DNA of 64,000 nucleotides from Diadema setosum (Eukaryota > Echinodermata > Echinoidea > Diadematoida > Diadematidae): contig NC_092688.1 in assembly GCF_964275005.1 (NCBI RefSeq), positions 24,206,940 to 24,270,939 of the forward strand, written 5' to 3'. The position numbers and the translations under genes are program-made. A model generated the notes under the pieces. It did no database searches, was not told the origin of the DNA, and saw nothing but the letters and a program-made list of their open reading frames with translations. This document shows positions 1-11,057 of the stretch, piece by piece. The number at the start of each line of letters is the position of its first letter. The stretch's first letter is position 1.

Positions 1-160
1 TCTCAATGGACATTCTAATTTGAATTGTGTTAAGGCTACGTAATTTGAAGTGATAGGATATAGTGAAAGGAAACTGAGATTGAATGAACATCTTCATTGC
101 GCGATCTTTTTTTTTTTTTAGGCGCTTTTGAATTACCTAACTGTGAAATTAGAAGACAAA

Positions 161-200
<40 letters not shown>

Positions 201-1155
201 TGACTGCAAAATCTTTGCATAATGTTGAACCATTTTGAACACTCGAATATGTCGTTTTGCTCTTCCTTTGTAATACATTTGCCTCGATTAGTGCTGCTTC
301 GATTTATCTCATTGCATCTCATTACTTTCCTTTCCAGCTATCCACTTCTTCATTCCCATCATCTACAATTAATTGTTTAGATTGAATATCCCCATTGATG
401 GTGGCGATCACCTTTCCAGGATACTTTGCCCGTATTATTATATATAATCTCATAAGATATCACCATAACACAGATTATAGACAAACCTAGCCGTGTGTAA
501 TATTTCATTTCGTTTGCAAAAGTGTGTTCAGATTACCGTCCATGGAACTAAATTTAGAAGACCAGCCTATTTTTTTATCTCTTTATCTCTCAATCTTTCT
601 TCTTATCGCATAGACTCCGATGTTTCGTTTGCAGACCGGAAGAGCTCATAAATGCTCAATCAACTGACTTGAATAGGTGTTATATATAAATATATATATA
701 TATATATAGCAATAATCTATCCCGTTTGCTGATGATTATTATATCACTGTGTGACATTTAATTTCAAGTGATGTGCAGTGAACAATACCTTCCCGCCATT
801 ACGGTAGAGTTGTAAGGGAATCATGATTGCACATAAAATTTGCAACATACAACCCGACAGTAAACTTACAAATGCGCTCGTTGATCTCCTTTATTCATCT
901 CATGGAAACCTAAGTCATATAATTATGGTCGAAATCTGGAGGCAGTCATGATGGATAATTTCACAAAGCAAACGTCTTTATACAAAAAATGCATGGAGTT
1001 CGCAGGTTTAGTCACCATTAGCTGTCAAAGATTGCAAGAAAGATGCAACGATTTATCTGAATATTGAACATCCCATCAGGCTCTTGTCAACATTATGAAA
1101 ATTGTTGAAACAAAACCAAGAAACAAACTCAAATGGAAGATTGGTTTGAGAAACT
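1..1155. repeat. Tandem segmental duplication, copy A
   Basis: This stretch is aligned by eye with 2,961-4,310, in the same orientation and about 2.96 kb away. Shared landmarks are the opening 'tctaatttgaattgtg', the block around 'catcttcat', the polypyrimidine block near 250-350 and the end near 'aactcaaatgga'. The copies differ by many substitutions and microsatellite lengths, so the event is not recent. A (CA)n tract lies at 163-199. No exon was recognised; short open frames here are microsatellite or chance frames. Confidence 0.8.
163..199. repeat. (CA)n microsatellite
   Basis: A run of about 18 CA dinucleotides, absent at the matching place in the second tandem copy near 3,145, where only a short 'acacaaaa' remains. 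It therefore expanded after the duplication or was lost from the other copy. Confidence 0.95.
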
Positions 1156-2960
1156 CAACTTCGATGTTGCTTGAAGCTTTTTTCTCTCTCTCTCTCATAC
1201 TTATGAATGACAGCGTGATTATGTTATAAGATCGTTCAAAAAATCTACTCGGCCAACGAACCAAATAGAGGATATTCTGTATAATAGTCATCATTTTCAT
1301 ACAATGCAAGAGCCGATATTGCCACTATGGGGTCTTACAATTATATTCATCATGGTGAAACACAGCGTAACATGTGCGCGTGTTATAGGCAAGAACACTT
1401 TGAATAGACCAGGTGGCCAGAGTATCAGGTTACATCGTACCTCCTTGAATAGACAGGATGTTGATACAAAAACATTCCTAAGACGCACTCGTAGACGCCA
1501 TCCGAAAAGTCGGGGATTATGAGCATAATAAAGAAGTTCAAAGGCCGATTACAGACAGTCTCTTTATTCTGCACCGGTCCATAGAATGCATTATAGTGAT
1601 GTGCTTCGTATGTATTACGTAACCGCTTTTACGGACCCCAATGATTTTATGGTTGTTGAAAATCCAATGTGCAAGTTCTCATGTACTTGTTACGAACATG
1701 TATTACAGAATTTAAACCTCGACAATGACATACGCTGCAATAAAGCGAGAAACAAGACATACGGCAGAAGTTGTCTTTTTTCTCTCTCTCTCTCTCTCAT
1801 ACGCTTAGAATTCACAAATAAAAATTATGATGTTCAGTATTTGATGTTTGCAGTATTTCAAAGAGGCAGTCAAAATAAAATTACATCCAATATTACGACG
1901 ATACCGACAATGGTGATGTTGACTGTTTAGTCTTTTTTGGTTCTAGTTTTGTATGAATTCTTCATAATATGCTAATTTTCGGCTATAGTCGCTCTGTCAA
2001 TTACTTATACGTTTAGAAGTCTGGGTTTTTCAGTCCATCTCTTTCGGAAGTTCACAAGTCAAATGATTTCGCGATCATTGAGTTATAATGGTTTTAGCAA
2101 CACACTACCGTTTTGTAGCTCAATCGATTTATAATCAGTAGAATATGGTAACTCATGCCTAAACAAAAAAAAAAAAAAAACAACTTTTTTATGTAAATTT
2201 GTAGAAAGCACTCCAAATTTGCGAAGTGATGATTCAGTTTTGCGAGAGACGGAGATGTGATAACCCGTCGCTTCAATTGAACACTCTACTTTGTTTAGGA
2301 GCAAGGAATTTCGAGCAATAAAAGCATGAAATGTTCTTGTCCATCTCATATATTGATGTGATCAAATGTTTTCATGCTGCTATTGAAGTGGTTTATGCAC
2401 TTATCGTGGCTGCGTATTTTTTATAAAAATTGCATTATACATCTCTGTATTTACGTAGACCTACTTGCATTCATTCCTTCAGACTTCGTGAAATCGCATT
2501 GAAGCATTTTCATATTCATAAACGATTGCAGCAAATGCTCGTTTCCTTTATACATTATGCTTATTGAATGAGAATAGTACTTCGTTTTCTGTCTTTTACC
2601 GGGCGATGACTCGTATACACAATAAAACAAAACAATATTGATTTACACTCATGACATAAGAGAAGATCATTTCAGCAAAATTAACCGTCTGTTATGAGAG
2701 ATCGAAGAATGTCGGGAGAAATGTCGTTTATTTCAACAAACATATCATCTTTTCGTTATTTTCTGAAGTGATGTAATGATTTTAGACCTTCAAGCTTGTG
2801 TGACATGTGCTCGCCGTTCTCCCATGGTCATGTCGTCTTCTTCTATCAGCTGGCGGGTGGTCAACCTTTTTGTTTCTAATATGAATGAACTTCTCCGACG
2901 AACTCGGAAATGCTCACCTGCGACCCTGTCTGAAAAGATATTCTCTCACATTGATGCGAA
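1156..2960. other. Spacer between tandem copies, no gene seen
   Basis: AT-rich sequence with short poly-A and CT runs. Open frames are all under 115 codons, lack recognisable domains and show no convincing splice signals. I see no exon, RNA gene or defined transposon end here. Confidence 0.5.
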
Positions 2961-4310
2961 TCTGAATTCTCGATGGGAATTCTAATTTGAATTGTGCTAA
3001 TGCTACATTTTTTGAAGTGATAGGACATAGTGAAAGGCAAACGAGGTTAAATGAACATCTTCATGGCGCGGTCTTTTTTTCTTTTTTTTTTTTTTTGTTG
3101 GCTATTTTGAATTACGTAACTACGAAATTGGAAGGCAAACGTACACAAAAAATGACTGCAAAATCTTTGCATAATGTTGTACCCTTTTGCCCTTTTTTGC
3201 CGTTTTGCTCTTCCTTTGTAATACATTTGTCTCAATTAGTGTTCCTTCATTTTATCTCATTACATCTCATCACTTTCCTTTCCAGCTATCCCCTTCTTCA
3301 TTCCCATATACAAACGTGTAGATTGAATATTATCATTGATGGTGATGATCGCTTCTCCAAGATACTCTGCCCATAAAATTTATATATGTATGTATGTATA
3401 TATATATATATATATACATATGTATATATACAGATATATATATATACAGATATATATATATATATATATATATACATATGTATATATATATACAGATATA
3501 TATATATACAGATATATATATATATACATATGTATTATATAAAACGTAGAAAGATATTACCAAAACACAGGTTGTAGGCAAACCTCATCTTGTATAGTTT
3601 TACATTACGTTTGAAAAATCTTTTCAGATTATCTACCGTCAATCAAACAAAATTTAGATGACCAGCCTATTTTTCTCTCCTTTTTCTCTTCTCATCGTAT
3701 AAACTGCCCTGTTTCATCTGAAGAGCTCATACATGTTCTGTCAACTGGCTTAAACAGGACCGGTGTTTTATTCTTAGTTTTTTTTTTTCTATGTAAGAAA
3801 TAACGATACTCATTTAGGTTGGTGATTACTTTTTATAATAATTAAATATATGTCTTGTATCACTGTGAGAAATCTCATTTCACTTGATACATAGTGAATA
3901 ATTAAATCATTATCTTCCCGACATTACGTCGAAGTTGTAAAGGAACTTGTAAGATCGCACGGAAAAATAGCAGCATCAAACCCCGATAATAAACTCACAA
4001 ATCGACTCGGTGATATCTTGTATGCATCCAATGAAAACCTATTATAAGTCGCATGATCGAAATTTGTAGGTAGTCACGATTGATAATTTCGGGAAGCAAA
4101 CTTCTTTATACAGACTTCTTCAGAGGATGGCAGGTATCGCGCAAGCGTGGATTATGCATTTTTATTCGTCTCAAAGAAAGTTAGAAAGATGCAAAGATTT
4201 GTTTGAATATTGAACATATTCCAGGCTCTTGTCATTTTTATGGGAATTACTGAAACAGAACCAAGAAATAAACTCAAGTGGACGTTATTCTATTACGAAA
4301 TTCGACTTTG
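2961..4310. repeat. Tandem segmental duplication, copy B
   Basis: Second copy of the 1-1,155 segment. It begins at 'attctaatttgaattgtgc' and ends near 'aaactcaagtgga'. It differs by a TA/TATG/CAGA microsatellite expansion at about 3,384-3,536 and scattered indels. The 82-residue and shorter open frames of alternating Tyr-Ile inside it are translations of that microsatellite, not genes. Confidence 0.8.
3384..3536. repeat. Compound TA/TATG/CAGATA microsatellite
   Basis: Alternating (TA)n blocks are separated by 'catatg' and 'cagata' units in a near-palindromic order. It lies inside the second tandem copy and is much longer than the (TA)n found near 680-710 in the first. Confidence 0.95.
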
Positions 4311-5285
4311 ATAAATCAGTATCACCAATTCTACTTGTAATATTACATCGTTGATGGTTTGCCTAGTGTTGAAATAAAGCCACGTGCTTCTGTTACAGAC
4401 ACGCGAGCTTTGTATTTGGATACAAGTAGCGGGGACAAACAAGGTGTAACAGATTTTCAAATGTTGTATACAATGAATAAACTTCCTTCTGTTTCCAAAA
4501 TTCATTGACTAGCTATGGTAAGGAATTTTGTGAACAACAGGAAGTCAAGAGTGGGTTCGTGTGCCTTTGATATCGCCACAATACGAGATTTACTTGGCGT
4601 GTCTTACAGTCGTGTAAATGGAAATACGCAAGCCTGTACACAATCCTCCGATCGATCGCTTTTCATTGAAAGACTTTGAAGGCTTGTGATCAACGGATTA
4701 CAGTTTCCATAAAAGATTGCCTCCATGAATCAGTAAATTCAAGACAATTATGTAGTAGAAATTTGCGACACCCTCGACATAGCCTGGTGCCCAATAATAA
4801 AAGACGCTATTCATTTGAGTTGACGAGGGAACGTAAATTGACGATCGTATAGTACGTGAAGTTCAAACCGCGCGCGCGAACCCAGATAGCGAAGGGAAGC
4901 GACATTATTATTCATGAGCGGTCGTTATTCATCCAATCAGAAAGCGGATTCCTACACCGCATACACGGCAATTTGATGATTGGGTAAAGCGGGACCGTAA
5001 GTCACACCCCCTTAGTAACCCTCGGTTCGGGCTCGATTTTGGAAAACCTGTCCGTCTGTGGGGGTGTTCGCTCGCCAAAGCAAACCGTCCTAAACGGGTT
5101 AATTCTATTTGTATTGAACTTCTTCTACAATTTATGTCGTCGATCATTAATTCGGTTATTCTGTTTTGTTTTTTGTTTTTTTTTTGTTAGGTTTGTTGGT
5201 TTCTGGTTTCTTTTAAATTGATAATACGTAATGATTGTACATTATGTTCATTCAAATACTAGTAGACATATAACAGAGCACTTAC
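4311..5285. other. Intergenic or intronic, no gene seen
   Basis: Mostly AT-rich, with a GC-richer patch at about 4,860-5,100 (CG-rich 'accgcgcgcgcgaacc'). From about 5,105 the sequence is shared with 28,345 onward as part of a large duplication. This should be intron downstream of the gene-1 SRCR-like exon. The expected WSC-like exon of gene 1 was looked for and not found, so it lies further left or is lost. Confidence 0.4.
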
Positions 5286-5504
5286 CTTGAGATGAGCATG
5301 ATACGCGTTGAGTTCTGGTTCGTGTTGCCAAGCTTGGCGTAGGCTCAGGCGAATACTCCTCTGCCGCTGGGAAGCCTAGTTCTCCATACACCAATTCGGC
5401 AGCTTTTGCGGTAAATCCTTCATAACAGGCATAGCTGCCTGACTCCAGGACCTTTAAGCCCTCCAGAGGAGAGGCCCCGTTAACCAGTTGCACATAGGGC
5501 ATTT
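5286..5504 (-). CDS. Gene 1, SRCR-like domain exon
   Basis: A 219-nt exon read on the minus strand: acceptor after 'actcccaag', donor CAAG|GTAAGT. It starts with two bases and ends with one (phase 1-1). The 72 whole codons read VQLVNGASPLEG, then ACYEGFTAKAAELVYGELGFPAAEEYSPEP and VSCSS. This follows the scavenger-receptor Cys-rich pattern (VRLV.G.SP.EG, .VC.DGF...A.VVC.QLGFP.A, V.CSG). The usual second cysteine (VVC) is Tyr, and the C-terminal third of a normal roughly 100-residue SRCR is not encoded here, so the domain is divergent or partial. Its paralogue at 28,501-28,719 has the same length and only about ten differences. SRCR domains are extracellular ligand-binding modules common in innate immune receptors. 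The preceding gene-1 exon ends in phase 1, compatible with this start. Confidence 0.72.
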
Positions 5505-6880
5505 CTTGGGAGTGAATATCACAAATATGTTAATATGCATTGATGTGGAACGCTCATCGTACTTTCATATGCAGTAAATTTTTAGCATTTTGTTCCAAAT
5601 CTAATCGGTGTTGAAAAGAGAATCGGAACTTACAGCAGTATGCATTTCTTAGCAATGAAATCAGTTTCCTTGCATTGCTATGCTAAACGAGATAATCTAC
5701 TTAGTTTTCAGATGCACTCTAAGAAATAAAACAAAAAAGTAAAGATATACTTCAATCGATTTCCAACTGAACAAAAAACTTTGGCAACCTCCCATCAGAA
5801 TTACCGATTTCATATAGCCAAAATAACACCAAAGCATCACACCAAAACTATAGCGTCATATTGACATTTGACGTATTTGATGATTAATGATGCCCGTGAC
5901 ATAGTGTTACCCGTCACCGTCACCCTTTGAAATACATCATCATTCTCCAGTAATTTTGGTAATTATATCGCCTCGGATTTCCCAGTGGACGAGGGTGTCA
6001 TAATTCAGGAACATATCTCATGCAGGTGGTGGAAGTGTGAAAAGTGATATTTTCCTTTCTATAAAAATCATCGAGAGGAAATTGAATTTTTCTAACCATT
6101 GTTTCTCTCTTTGTCTCTTATTTCTCCTTTTTTTTTAAGAAAAGGAAACATGTCCGCATTCCAAATTTTCCAATATTATATCTTGGGGATTTCGCTTTGA
6201 TTTAATTTGAGAAAAGATACACAAAGACGTTCTGAAGGCCAAAATGATAGCACCACTGTCATCGCGATGTCATGAGATTTACCACCCAAAAAAAAAAAAC
6301 CGACAAAAAAGAAACAAAAAATAAAAATAAAAACGTAAACCCTCCTGGACTCACCCAGAGCAGGCAATGTAAATGTGACAATCGTTCGCACCGCACATCT
6401 CTATACGTATTGCCGGACGAGTTGCAAAAAACCCGTATTTGAACAGTGGAAATGTATTGTATTACTGACTTCGGTGATGCTCTTTGTACTAAAGTATATT
6501 CATATACATTATATCTTAGGAAGAATGATTATGAGTCATCTCAACTACAAGATCACAATCAACATATTGTGCATATGGGGAAGAGGCTTGACTGTTTTCA
6601 CGTTTGTCTTTAAAACTGTTGCGCGATAAAGAGAAAGATGGTAGTCATTTTTTTTCGCATTGTCACTTTTAATATACCGACTCTCATTTTTGCCAAATGA
6701 GTGGTGTTCGTTGCCCGAAGTGAAAAAAAAAAAACTCCAAAGTTCTTATTTCCCCACTATGAAGGCATACTTATGATAAAAGAAAAACAAACAAAACCTG
6801 CCAACTCACAAAATGTACCTTCCAAATAGGAAGAAAAATCTGAAAGCATAATATTGTATAACAAGCGATTAAATACTTAC
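5505..6880 (-). other. Gene 1 intron
   Basis: Sequence between the ectodomain exon and the SRCR-like exon. It contains poly-A/poly-T runs (6,290-6,315; 6,725-6,734) and matches 28,720-29,189 plus 39,246-40,051 of copy 2. The site equivalent to 5,989-5,996 is where the 10-kb transposon pile entered the other copy. No exon was recognised. Confidence 0.6.
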
Positions 6881-7849
6881 CATCGTAACAAATCACAGTC
6901 ATCTTGAAATTCGCAGGATATATATATATGACCCTGCACCTCAAAACAAACAAAAAGTCGCCAGACATGAATTTTTAGTTTAGACAATATTCTGAAAGAG
7001 CAGACTTTAAGCTTTAAAATGATGTATAACTCAAATCAAATGGACTCTCCTAACCTATCTAAATATGAAGTACTGAAGTACTGAAGTACAGTGTCTATTC
7101 AAGCGCTTAATCTTTACCAAACCGTGCTGGCTGTGCCATGAATGGGACAAAAAACAGGAAGTAAACCATCAGAGTAACAACAATGAAGGGATTATCAGCT
7201 TAAACTGAAATTAAGCATGCCTCCTTAACACATTCTGTCCATAATCAATGCCAACTTTCAAAGCAGTAGCACTATCCTTTCAAAAGTTATTAGAGTTGAA
7301 AGTGAAGAGTGTGGACAAGGTTTTTCAGAAATGAAAAAGGGATTCTAAAGACACACCTAATCACACTATTCTACCAAAAATGTTAAACTGCTAGAAAAAC
7401 ACACTTTCCTGCCCATTTTATGATACCAAATTTTAGCATAATGTAAAAGAAGACCCGCTCTTTCAGAAAATATGAAAAAGTCAAGTTCGGCTAGGTTGAC
7501 CCATTTCACTTATTTTCAGTCCTCACGCAAAATCATTGTGTGCGACTTTATGTTCGTTTTGAGGTGCACGGTCACATATTTATATACCATATAGTTAGCT
7601 TCGTCTTATGGCTCAGCGATAAAACGGACGAAGACGGGGAACCGCTTAAAGCAAGAGTGCTGAACGTTTTGTTTGCTACTTCATCTAATATTTGGAATCC
7701 CAGCACTCTGTTATTGAGAGACTCAATTTCAGTGAGAATTCGCCTTCCAGTAGGTGCATGTACAACCCAACCATCGCCGTTGGTGACGCAGTCTTTGGTA
7801 CGCCACAAATCACGCTCTACAGGTCGTTCCATACAGGTCAGAGATAGAT
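6881..7849 (-). pseudogene. Gene 1, first ectodomain exon, split by a transposon
   Basis: The exon begins at 7,849 after a strong acceptor (tcctcttgttatctcacag) in phase 1, joining the signal-peptide exon without changing frame. It reads YLSLTCMERPVERDL, a Cys in KDCVTNGDGWVVH, then GRRILTEIESLNNRVLGFQI, STLALSGSPSSSV and KTKLTI. The end, FKMTVICYDG with donor GATG|GTAAGT, lies at 6,881-6,924, beyond a 654-bp inverted-repeat element. With that element present the frame ends at a TGA within it. The paralogue at 40,052-40,364 lacks the element. Two Cys near the start and one near the end, with alternating hydrophobic strands, suggest a CUB-like beta-sandwich, but I cannot name the domain firmly. 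Gene 1 is probably non-functional unless the element is skipped by alternative splicing. Confidence 0.55.
6925..7578. mobile_element. Inverted-repeat element, TGTGACC family, copy a
   Basis: The left end reads TATATGACCCTGCACCTC and the right end is its inverse (GAGGTGCACGGTCACATA). The terminal repeat is about 35 bp and continues into AAAACRAACAAAAAGTCGC. The element lies in a receptor exon; the paralogue at about 40,090 has an empty site with only a few TA repeats. No transposase frame, so it is non-autonomous. Related copies: 10,365-10,872, 11,058-12,790, 45,105-46,337 and 46,380-46,925. Confidence 0.85.
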
Positions 7850-8638
7850 CTGTGAGATAACAAGAGGACGGAGTGCGTTTTATGTCACATTGCGTCTGAA
7901 AAGAAATAGTCTCATAATTTCATATTACAAAGTTGGAGTTGGAGTTGGAGAGTGGAATAACCTCATTCAGTAATTTGTGTGTTCCCTGACAGTTCCAGAT
8001 GAACATATTTCCCTGTCTTATTTGTGTTTGAATATTCATTTTTCATTCGAGAGGGTTGTAAAGGTACAGACAGCCAGTCAATTAACCCGCTAAATTTTAG
8101 GTTAATCACATAAACATTCACTATCAAAACCACAGTGAGTTTTGATTTACACAAAGTAAATGATGACGCAATGCACATTGATGAACGCGTAAATTATTTG
8201 GAGTTTCTTTTCGGAAAACAAACGTTTTATGTTGCTTTTCTTCTATAAGCATTGTAAACTTTTGTCAGTTTTGAGATATAGAGTCATATATTATGACACA
8301 TATTGTAATAAGTAAGCTACAGTAAACGGGGCGACAATTAAACTCTTAGAAATCCCTGCTTTTTTACAAAAATCAAGAAGTTATGTCAGAAATGCATGTG
8401 CAGATTTCATATCACGAAAGCATTAGGTAACCATCGTTATCATAATCGATATCAAGAAATCGTCCTAACAGGTGTAAGTAGAGTTTGTAAATATACCACT
8501 TATTGCCACAAAAGACGTGCAACGATTTATGCACATTAAAACATGACAGTACTTGTAACGACCGTAATAATGATGGTGAGAATAAAATAAACTGGGTGGA
8601 CAATGATAAGAAAGACAAAAAAAAAAAAAAAAACGTAC
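7850..8638 (-). other. Gene 1 first intron
   Basis: Sequence between the signal-peptide exon and the first ectodomain exon, matching 40,365-41,138 of copy 2. No further exon was recognised. A poly-A run on the plus strand at about 8,618-8,633 sits next to the signal-peptide donor. Confidence 0.6.
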
Positions 8639-8711
8639 AATTTTCAGCTGCCAAAGCGAGAGACGGATAGCTATAGATGAAACTAGCAAATAGCAATGCT
8701 AGCGCCGCCAT
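8639..8711 (-). CDS. Gene 1, signal-peptide exon
   Basis: The ATG is at 8,711, reading MAALALLFASFIYSYPSLAL then AAEN. This is a classic signal peptide with a hydrophobic core of about 12 residues and small residues before a likely cleavage after ALA. The donor AATT|GTACGT leaves one base (phase 1), which fits the next exon's acceptor at 7,849. The paralogue at 41,139-41,211 is the same length (73 nt) with five residue differences. It targets the protein to the secretory pathway and is the first coding exon of the receptor. Confidence 0.75.
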
Positions 8712-9807
8712 TTTTCATTTGGCTTTCGGAACTGCAGCAGTCGTCAACCAACTGTTTAGAAACCAAGTCCCAGCAATATGCAAGATATCTCTGAAAGCAA
8801 GAAGCCAGACCAAAGTTCTTCCAATAAAAAGCATACGCCGAGCCCTGTCTTTTTTACGGATTGATAAAAGCTGTATGAACCACCTCTTGAGCTGTTATGG
8901 AATGGACGATCACACGGATTATGGGGGGGGGGGGGGAGGTGTGACTCATTGCTTGTGCTTTCGTATATATTATAGAGAAATTTCTTCGAAGCAGATTTGA
9001 ATAAAGGCCCACTTAGTGCTGTCAGTCATTCCTTGAATGCGTGTGAAAGACATCGCCATTTCTCAACAAATATTCGACTACTTCAATTTTAGTTTCATAT
9101 CCGTGTACAAAAATTGGCTTTAAGAACAATGGCAGGGTAGTCCTTAAGGTGCCCAAGAGTAGCCACCTCTCCTCCATACTTTCATTACAGTAAACTGATA
9201 TCGTTTTCGGTTTGCAGTAGTAGTTGGATGAGAATCACTTCATTGCTGTGATATTGATGAAAATCAGTACATCTTTTTTTTTTTTTTTTTTGAGTAGTGA
9301 TTAATGATGAGCCAAACTCTGCCTTACCAGGCTGATGCTTACACTTTGCCTTTGATAATTGAGGTTGGCATTAGGCATTACATCTACGACTAATTGTTAT
9401 GTCAACGCAGCACAATTATTAATATAATATTCAAGTATGAAAGTCTGTTAAAAATATTTCGTTTGGACATCTTATGCTATTTTCCTGTCCAGTTTTCGGT
9501 AATTATTACGTTCTGTTGTAAATGTATTATTGATTGATTTTACAAAAGTCCACACCCCGTTAATGTGTTTTGCCATTTCAGTGAATGAGGCTGTGCATTA
9601 CACTTATATGTTACACTTCCCCTTTCTGTACAAGGACACATTGACATTGCATACTTCTGAGAAAGCTACTGATGTGTGTGTTTATTTGTAATTGCAGAAT
9701 TGCATAACTGATTCTAAACTTGTTAGATAAACACTCACTTGAATATCACCACTTTGGTCTCTGGATTACTAAGTGTGATGAAACTGATCAACTGTCATTT
9801 ATGTTTA
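8712..9807 (-). promoter_or_regulatory. Upstream region of gene 1 (duplicated)
   Basis: About 1.1 kb upstream of the signal-peptide ATG that is conserved with 41,212-42,560 of copy 2, apart from a hAT-type insertion there. A G-homopolymer (about 8,924-8,937) is shared but varies in length. The promoter should lie here by position; I could not assign a TATA box or start site. Confidence 0.35.
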
Positions 9808-9816
9808 TAAAATCTA

Positions 9817-10075
9817 TAGTCAGGTGGTAGTTTTTTTTTTTCACTTTGTCTCCCGCTACAAATTAAATTTGTTACGATCGCCAGTGCTGATTTTAGATTA
9901 ACAAACATTTCGGAAAAAAGGAACAGGTGGGACTTGAACCTGACATACACTGCTTTCCGGGCAGCAACACTACCACTGCCGTCAGTGACACGATGAACAT
10001 GGAACAAACACCAGAGCTCCGAAACTCCGACATTATTATATTAAGTAGTCCAAAGTGGACAAGGCATATCAACTG

Positions 10076-10125
<50 letters not shown>

Positions 10126-10230
10126 TATTATTCAGAAGGTTGAAGATTCAGGTGAGAGTTTCTTCACTTTCTGAAGTGAAGAAATTCGAGCCTAAACCTT
10201 CAACTCTGTGAACAATATCGTTCTTTCATT
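9817..10230 (-). mobile_element. tRNA-derived SINE, 9-bp target duplication
   Basis: A 414-bp insertion flanked by TAAAATCTA at 9,808-9,816 and 10,231-10,239. The duplicated locus near 42,560 is an empty site. On the minus strand, residues around 9,990-9,925 resemble a tRNA: GGCAGTGGTAGTGTT (A-box-like) and a perfect B-box-like GGTTCAAGTCCCACC. The element ends in poly-A next to the left target duplication. An internal (CA)n tract spans 10,076-10,123. It is moved by LINE machinery and codes for no protein. Confidence 0.85.
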
Positions 10231-10364
10231 TAAAATCTACATGTGTATTCCTCTGTGTCACGATGAAGCGGTTGTCGTTTAGAAACTATCATAGACATCA
10301 CAACTTACTGCGGCACAATATCGAAGGGGCTATCAATGAATCACATATTGTTTAAACCTTTTAA

Positions 10365-10872
10365 CCCCTTTTAGCACAGGGTCTATGCAAGCGTTTAATC
10401 TTCACCAAGCCGTGCTACCTGTGCAATAAATGAGACAAAGAACAGGTTTGAAACACCGGTTTAACAACAATGAAGGGATTATATGATTGAGCTGAAATTG
10501 GGCATGTTCTATCAACATATTCTTTCCATAATAAATGCCAACTTTCACAGCAGTAGTATCATCCTTTCTAAAGTTATTAGAGTTGAAAGTGAAGAGTGTG
10601 TACACGGTTTTTAAAGAAATGAAAGGGGGACTATAAAGACACATCTTATCACACTATTCTAAAAAAAAAACAGTGTTCAAGATTAACTGCTAAAAGACAC
10701 ACTTTTTTGTTCATTTTATGATCTCAAACTTTAGTATAATGTAAAAGAAGACTTGCTCTTTCAGATATATAAAAGCCAAGATTGACCATATTGCCCCTTT
10801 TCACCTATTTTTAGTCCTCACACAAATTCAGTGCGTGCGACTCTTTGTTCGTTTTGTGGTGCATGGTCACAT
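10365..10872. mobile_element. TGTGACC-family element, truncated copy b
   Basis: The interior resembles 7,090-7,578 (for example 'caagcgtttaatcttcacca' and 'aagttattagagttgaaagt') and the right end is GTGGTGCATGGTCACA. The left inverted repeat is missing, so the copy is truncated. Confidence 0.75.
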
Positions 10873-11057
10873 TATGATAATAATCACACCTTCCTCTCCT
10901 GTGAAAAGGGGATGGGCGGATTCATAATGATTTTATTTCAAACTCCCGGGTGAACAGGGGGAAAATGGTAAAGCCTGACTCTGGTTATGCTTATAACTTT
11001 GTGTTTGAGTAGTGTTGGAGAGTAGGTATAAATCACATCATCACATGTCGACGATTA

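Larger units (their letters stand above)
5105..11057. repeat. Large segmental duplication, copy 1 (gene 1, 5' half and upstream)
   Basis: This segment matches 28,345-29,189 followed by 39,246-43,627 in the same orientation, with the 10-kb transposon pile of the other copy removed. It carries three exons of gene 1 (SRCR-like, ectodomain, signal peptide) and about 2.3 kb upstream of its ATG. Differences between copies include clean insertions in one copy only: the TGTGACC element at 6,925-7,578 and a SINE at 9,817-10,230 here; the hAT-type element and the nested pile in copy 2. Identity is high over the exons and moderate in the flanks. Confidence 0.9.

Noticed and set aside
3333-3581. Open frames of alternating Tyr-Ile on both strands
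   Set aside because: They are direct translations of the TA/TATG microsatellite and change completely between the two tandem copies.
4929-5147. A gene-1 WSC-like exon near 5 kb
   Set aside because: The minus-strand frame lacks the GCY, paired Cys and FCxC pattern seen at 26.5 kb.
7540-7860. A 106-codon plus-strand frame over the gene-1 ectodomain exon
   Set aside because: It is antisense to an exon with signal-peptide continuity and conserved splice sites on the minus strand.
9925-9990. A possible tRNA gene on the minus strand
   Set aside because: A B-box and A-box-like sequence are present but no full cloverleaf, and the stretch sits inside an insertion with poly-A and a target duplication, so it is a SINE head.
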